A stretch of DNA of 64,000 bases, from NCBI RefSeq assembly GCF_024170165.1, contig NZ_JALJXP010000013.1, positions 62,001 to 126,000 on the forward strand, in the 5' to 3' direction. Below are positions 60,584 to 64,000 of the stretch, piece after piece (position 1 is the first letter of the stretch; every line of letters begins with the position of its first letter). The position numbers were made by a program, and so were the translations under genes. Below the pieces are notes generated by a model that had not been told where the DNA came from, made no database searches, and was given only the letters and a program-made list of their open reading frames with translations. Origin of the DNA: Pseudomonas nitroreducens. GTDB taxonomy: Bacteria > Pseudomonadota > Gammaproteobacteria > Pseudomonadales > Pseudomonadaceae.

Positions 60584-61630
60584 TCAGCGATAGCCGGGCG
60601 GGGCCTCGGGGTCGGTCGGGTTGCCACTGTCGAGCAACTGCCGCCTTATCGCCCGGGGCGTGTCGTCGAACCAGCGGCGGCAGGCGCGGTTGAACACGCT
60701 CTGTTCGCTGTAGCCCAGCAGTCCCGCGACCTGGGACATCGGCATGTGGCGCTCGGCAAGGTAGCGTTGCGCGCAGGAGCGTCGGGCCTGCTCCAGCACC
60801 TGCTCGAAGCCGGTGCCCAGTTCCGCCAGGCGCCGTTGCAGTACGCGCTCGTGCAGGCCGAGCTGCTCGGCGATCAGGCCGATCCGGCAGCGCTGGGTGG
60901 GCAGGGTCCGCAGGATCAGGTTTTCCACCTGCAGGACCAGGCCGGCCGCGGCCTGGGCGTCGAAGGGCCGCAGGTAATCCAGCATCACCCGGTGCAGTTG
61001 CGGGTCCTGCTGCTCGATGCGCATGGCCAGTTGCTCGTTGCTCAGGACCAGGGCGTTGCAGTCCTGGTTGAAGTACGCCGCCGTCCTGAAATAGCGCTGG
61101 TAGCGGGCAGGAGGCAGCGCGCCGGCGCCGCTGAGCAGCAGGGTGCGGGCGCTGAACTGGCTGCCGCAGAGGAGCTTCAGGGTGTTGTGGCCAACCCCCA
61201 GTGCCAGTTCCTGCATCTGTCTGCGCCGCGTCGGGCCGGGCAGGCGAATCTCGATCAGCAGCCGCGGCGCCTGGCGATCGCTGCGATCGAGTTGCACATC
61301 GATGCCGGGGCTGTGATAGCCGATGAACCGCGAGATCTCCTCCAGCGCCTGGCCCACCGTGGCCGAGTTCCGCGCAATCAGCGCCACCGGGCCGAGCACC
61401 TGCAGGTCCTGGTATTCCGCCATGCGCAGGCCCAGGTCGGGGCAATTCAGTTCATTCGCGGCGCATTCGAGCACGCCCACCAGGGCGCGCAGCGGCACCC
61501 GCGCCTCGTCGTCTTCGAGTGCGGCGGGGGCGATCTGGAAGCGCCGCAGCAGGTGCTCGCAATCCCCGCCGAGCTGGGCGACCAGCTGCGGAAAGCCAAT
61601 GAACGAGGTGGTGCGGATGAGGGCGGTCAC
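60584..61630 (-). CDS. AraC-family transcriptional regulator
   Basis: This 348-residue regulator has an N-terminal arabinose-binding-type domain (LGLRMAEYQDLQVLGPVAL) and a C-terminal two-HTH domain (IAEQLGLHERVLQRRLAELG; SQVAGLLGYSEQSVFNRACRRWF). It converges with the LuxR gene and is divergent from the GMC oxidoreductase. Its start codon lies in the first of two direct repeats 21 bases apart, so autoregulation is likely. Confidence 0.9.
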   Translation of the reverse strand: MTALIRTTSFIGFPQLVAQLGGDCEHLLRRFQIAPAALEDDEARVPLRALVGVLECAANELNCPDLGLRMAEYQDLQVLGPVALIARNSATVGQALEEISRFIGYHSPGIDVQLDRSDRQAPRLLIEIRLPGPTRRRQMQELALGVGHNTLKLLCGSQFSARTLLLSGAGALPPARYQRYFRTAAYFNQDCNALVLSNEQLAMRIEQQDPQLHRVMLDYLRPFDAQAAAGLVLQVENLILRTLPTQRCRIGLIAEQLGLHERVLQRRLAELGTGFEQVLEQARRSCAQRYLAERHMPMSQVAGLLGYSEQSVFNRACRRWFDDTPRAIRRQLLDSGNPTDPEAPPGYR

Positions 61631-61667
61631 AGTCGTTTAAAATCAAAAATCAGTCGTTGAAAGTCAA
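61630..61667. promoter_or_regulatory. AraC-type direct-repeat operator
   Basis: CAGTCGTTTAAAATCAA (61630-61646) and CAGTCGTTGAAAGTCAA (61651-61667) match at 15 of 17 positions and are spaced 21 bases, two helical turns. That is the geometry of AraC-family binding sites, and the repeats sit in AT-rich sequence between the AraC and GMC genes. Confidence 0.75.
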
Positions 61668-61748
61668 TTAATGTGCGCCTCGGCGGCGAAGAATTCCAGC
61701 GGTCTGCGCCGAGAACTGCTGCTCGGCGCGTATCGCCCGCGAACCGAG

Positions 61749-61756
61749 AAGAACAA
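61749..61756 (+). promoter_or_regulatory. CA motif before the GMC oxidoreductase
   Basis: AAGAACAA, an exact AANAANAA match, ends two bases before the ATG at 61759, so Hfq bound here would cover the start codon region. Confidence 0.55.
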
Positions 61757-61758
61757 GT

Positions 61759-63342
61759 ATGGAATTCGACTACATCATCGTTGGTGCCGGCTCGGCCGGC
61801 TGCGTACTGGCCAATCGTCTGAGCGCCGACCCCTCGGTCCGGGTGTGCCTGCTGGAGGCCGGTTCGGAAGACACCTCGCCGCTGATCCACACGCCGATCG
61901 GCGTCGCCGCCATCCTGCCGACCCGCCACGTCAACTGGGCGCTGCAGACGGTTCCGCAACCCGGCCTGGGCGGGCGTGTGGGCTACCAGCCGCGCGGCAA
62001 GACCCTCGGCGGCAGCAGCTCGATCAACGGCATGATCTACATTCGCGGGCATCGCAGCGACTACGACGACTGGCAGGACCTGGGCAACGCAGGCTGGGGC
62101 TATGACGACGTGCTGCCGTACTTCCGCAAGAGCGAGGGCCATCACCTCGGTGGCTGTGATTACCACGGTGGCGATGGCGAGCTCTATGTCGGCCGGGTGC
62201 AGCCGCACGCGGTCACCAATGCCTTCCTCGATGCGGCCCAACAGGCCGGGCACGCGCGCAACGCCGACTTCAACGGTGTCGAGCAGGAAGGGGTGGGGCA
62301 CTACGACGTGACCATCCGCGAGGGGCGCCGCTGGAGCACCGCCTCGGCCTTCCTCAAGCCCATCCGCGAGCTGCGCGGTAACCTCACGGTGATTACCGGA
62401 GCCCAGGCCCAGCGCATCCTGCTGCAGGGTAAACGCGCCGTGGGCATGCAGGTGTCGGTCAAGGGCGAGCGCCTGGAGCTCAAGGCGCGCAAGGAAGTCC
62501 TGCTCAGCGCAGGGGCGTTCGGCAGCCCGCAGTTGCTGATGCTGTCGGGTATCGGCGCAGAGGCCGATCTCAAGCCCCACGGCATCGCCCTGCAGCACGA
62601 ACTGCCCGGCGTGGGCAAGAACCTCCAGGACCACCCGGACTTCGTCGCCTGCTACAAGAGCCATGACACCAGCCTGCTGGGCATCTCCGTCCGAGGCACG
62701 GTGCGCATGGGCAAGGCCTTCATCGATTACACCCGCCAGCGCACCGGCCCCTTCGCCAGCAACTGCGCCGAGAGCGGCGGCTTCCTCAAGACCTCGGCGG
62801 ACCTGTCGCGCCCGGATATCCAGCTTCACGCGGTGATCGGCCCGATCGACGACCACGGCCGCAAGCTGCACTGGGGGCATGGCTTCAGCTGCCACGTCTG
62901 CGTGCTGCGACCGAAAAGCATCGGCAGCGTCGGCCTGAACTCGGCCGACCCCTTCGCCGCGCCGCGCATCGACCCCAACTTCCTCGGCCATGACGACGAC
63001 GTCAGCACGCTGCTCAAGGGCTACCGCATGGTCCAGGACATCGCCGGCCAGGCGCCGCTCGCCCGATACGGCCTGAAGGATATGTACGGCCAGAACCTCT
63101 CCAGCGACGAGCAACTGATCGAGCTGCTGCGCAAGCGCACCGACACCGTCTACCACCCGGTCGGCACCTGCAAGATGGGCAGCGACGAGATGGCGGTCGT
63201 GGACGGGCAACTGCGCGTGCACGGCATCGAAGGCTTGCGCGTCGTCGACGCCTCGATCATGCCCACCCTGGTCGGCGGCAACACCAACGCCCCGTCGATC
63301 ATGATCGCCGAGCGGGCTGCGGAGTGGATCATCGCGGCGTGA
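61759..63342 (+). CDS. GMC-family FAD oxidoreductase (choline/alcohol dehydrogenase-like)
   Basis: This 527-residue flavoenzyme has an N-terminal FAD motif IIVGAGSAGCVLANRLS and the GMC signature 1 region GKTLGGSSSINGMIYIRGH. Signature 2 is SAGAFGSPQLLMLSGIG. The C-terminal active-site block is DTVYHPVGTCKMGSD ... NTNAPSIMIAERAA. No signal peptide. Members oxidise alcohols such as choline, polyethylene glycols or long-chain and terpene alcohols. Divergent AraC control and a CA motif point to inducible carbon-source use. Confidence 0.92.
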   Translation: MEFDYIIVGAGSAGCVLANRLSADPSVRVCLLEAGSEDTSPLIHTPIGVAAILPTRHVNWALQTVPQPGLGGRVGYQPRGKTLGGSSSINGMIYIRGHRSDYDDWQDLGNAGWGYDDVLPYFRKSEGHHLGGCDYHGGDGELYVGRVQPHAVTNAFLDAAQQAGHARNADFNGVEQEGVGHYDVTIREGRRWSTASAFLKPIRELRGNLTVITGAQAQRILLQGKRAVGMQVSVKGERLELKARKEVLLSAGAFGSPQLLMLSGIGAEADLKPHGIALQHELPGVGKNLQDHPDFVACYKSHDTSLLGISVRGTVRMGKAFIDYTRQRTGPFASNCAESGGFLKTSADLSRPDIQLHAVIGPIDDHGRKLHWGHGFSCHVCVLRPKSIGSVGLNSADPFAAPRIDPNFLGHDDDVSTLLKGYRMVQDIAGQAPLARYGLKDMYGQNLSSDEQLIELLRKRTDTVYHPVGTCKMGSDEMAVVDGQLRVHGIEGLRVVDASIMPTLVGGNTNAPSIMIAERAAEWIIAA

Positions 63343-63370
63343 GTTACGCCTGCCTGGCCAGGTGGGCCCG

Positions 63371-63838
63371 TCAGCGAATCCCCAGCGCGTGATCCAGCGA
63401 CCAGCTGCCCGCGCCGCGGCCGATCAGCAACAGCAGCAGACCCGCCCAGACCAGGTGGGTGGGCCAGGCGTCCGGATAGACAAACACTTCGATCACCGTA
63501 GTCATCCCCAGCAGTGCCAGGGCCGAAAGGCGGGTGCACAAGCCGAGCACCAGCAGCAGGGGGAAGAAGTGTTCCGCGTAGGTCGCCAGGTGCGCGGCGA
63601 TCTCCGGTGGCAGCAGCGGCAGCCGGTACTCGGTGCGGAACAGCTCGTAGGTGCTCGGGGTGATGGTCAGGAGGCCGTCGACCTTGGTGCGCCCGGAGAG
63701 GAAGAAGGTCGCGGCGATGCCGATTCGCGCCACCAGGCAGAGCAAGGTGTCGCCGAGCAGGTGCTGGAGGAAGTCGGCAAGGCGATTCCAGCGCTGGCGC
63801 AGGCCGGCGCGGGGATGGGTAGTGCGGGCGATGTCCAT
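63371..63838 (-). CDS. DoxX-family membrane protein
   Basis: This 155-residue protein has four TM helices and DoxX features: [21 protein letters not shown] near the N terminus, then [29 protein letters not shown] lies 6 bases before the ATG at 63838, which fixes the start 10 bases after the upstream gene. DoxX genes close the DUF2282-DUF692-DUF2063 (bufferin) operons in pseudomonads; the neighbour supports that here. Confidence 0.85.
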   Translation of the reverse strand: MDIARTTHPRAGLRQRWNRLADFLQHLLGDTLLCLVARIGIAATFFLSGRTKVDGLLTITPSTYELFRTEYRLPLLPPEIAAHLATYAEHFFPLLLVLGLCTRLSALALLGMTTVIEVFVYPDAWPTHLVWAGLLLLLIGRGAGSWSLDHALGIR

Positions 63839-63848
63839 GATGACCTCC

Positions 63849-64000
63849 TCACGCGAGGTGGATGGGACGGAAAACACCGGCGCCGAGCAGGCGGCCGAAC
63901 AGGTCGTGGAAGTCGAGATCCGCTTGCGCGTCGAGTGCCAGGGCCGAAGCCCGGTCGAGGTCACTACCGCTCGCGCAAGCGTCGAGGAAGGCGCAGCTCC
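63849..64000 (-). CDS. BufC/HvfC-like (DUF2063) DNA-binding-domain protein, 3' end only
   Basis: The frame is open to the right edge on the minus strand and ends at a TGA 10 bases before the DoxX start. About 49 codons are visible, ending [20 protein letters not shown], which resembles the tail of DUF2063 proteins that partner MNIO-type DUF692 enzymes in copper-responsive operons. The short length makes the assignment tentative, but it agrees with the DoxX neighbour. Confidence 0.55.
   Translation of the reverse strand, partial: SCAFLDACASGSDLDRASALALDAQADLDFHDLFGRLLGAGVFRPIHLA

Noticed and set aside
1-64000. tRNA, rRNA, transposase or integrase genes
   Set aside because: None recognised by reading; absence of insertion sequences and att-like repeats means there is no direct sign of recent mobile-element insertion, though a systematic scan was not possible.

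Overview
The window is high-GC proteobacterial DNA with dense, operon-like packing: many ATGA or few-base overlaps and little spacer. The gene content suggests Pseudomonas, probably an environmental species near the P. citronellolis/P. nitroreducens/P. knackmussii group. Supporting features are a REP-like 'gtaggagcgggc' palindrome, a FecI/FecR/TonB-receptor set, a PqiABC operon, a TsdBA pair, and CA-rich AANAANAA tracts at ribosome binding sites of the kind bound by Hfq/Crc. The species is inferred; the genus is fairly secure.

Region 1 (1-18254, all +) is a catabolic island that continues past the left edge. It encodes an H-H-E ring-cleavage (VOC) protein, a small Rieske protein, an FAD monooxygenase, two Rieske oxygenase alpha subunits with one flavin/2Fe-2S reductase between them, two SDR-fold enzymes, a fumarylacetoacetase-fold hydrolase, a cyclase-family hydrolase and two cupins. 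Embedded in it is an envelope module: DUF1302 barrel, DUF1329 periplasmic protein, YCF48 beta-propeller, MMPL/RND transporter, then an MFS transporter preceded by a 32-codon ORF. The substrate is not evident; the layout fits uptake and oxidation of a hydrophobic aromatic or terpenoid-like compound.

Region 2 (18345-26167) is mixed. It holds a VIT1/CCC1-like membrane protein, a deletion scar joining a DUF302 gene to the tail of a YVTN propeller gene, a Fur-box-preceded sigma/FecR/TonB-receptor surface-signalling operon (-), a small NAD(P)H-binding oxidoreductase (-) beside a decayed AraC gene, an ATPase/kinase and a small lipoprotein.

Region 3 (26584-31243) has a second TonB siderophore receptor (+), then an FMN reductase and a membrane fatty acid/sterol hydroxylase (-) divergent from an AraC regulator. 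Region 4 (31457-43103, +) is a MoxR-DUF58-DUF4381-VWA-VWA/TPR-BatD chaperone-type operon, followed by an exported HAD phosphatase, an exported arylsulfatase and a fused MFS/spermidine-synthase protein. Region 5 (43149-47870) has a small membrane protein, thiosulfate dehydrogenase TsdA with diheme TsdB, a glycine-zipper protein with a histidine tail, and an AspT/YidE-type transporter.

Region 6 (48091-54270) is the PqiA-PqiA-PqiB-PqiC lipid-transport operon, a BetT-like choline transporter and a DUF502 membrane protein. Region 7 (54614-63342) is a second DUF1302-DUF1329 pair behind a strong palindrome, followed by a large MalT-like LuxR regulator and a divergent AraC/GMC-oxidoreductase pair with 21-bp-spaced direct repeats. 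At the right edge a DoxX gene and the end of a BufC/HvfC gene (-) look like the tail of a metal-responsive bufferin operon.

No tRNA, rRNA, CRISPR array, transposase or replication origin was recognised.
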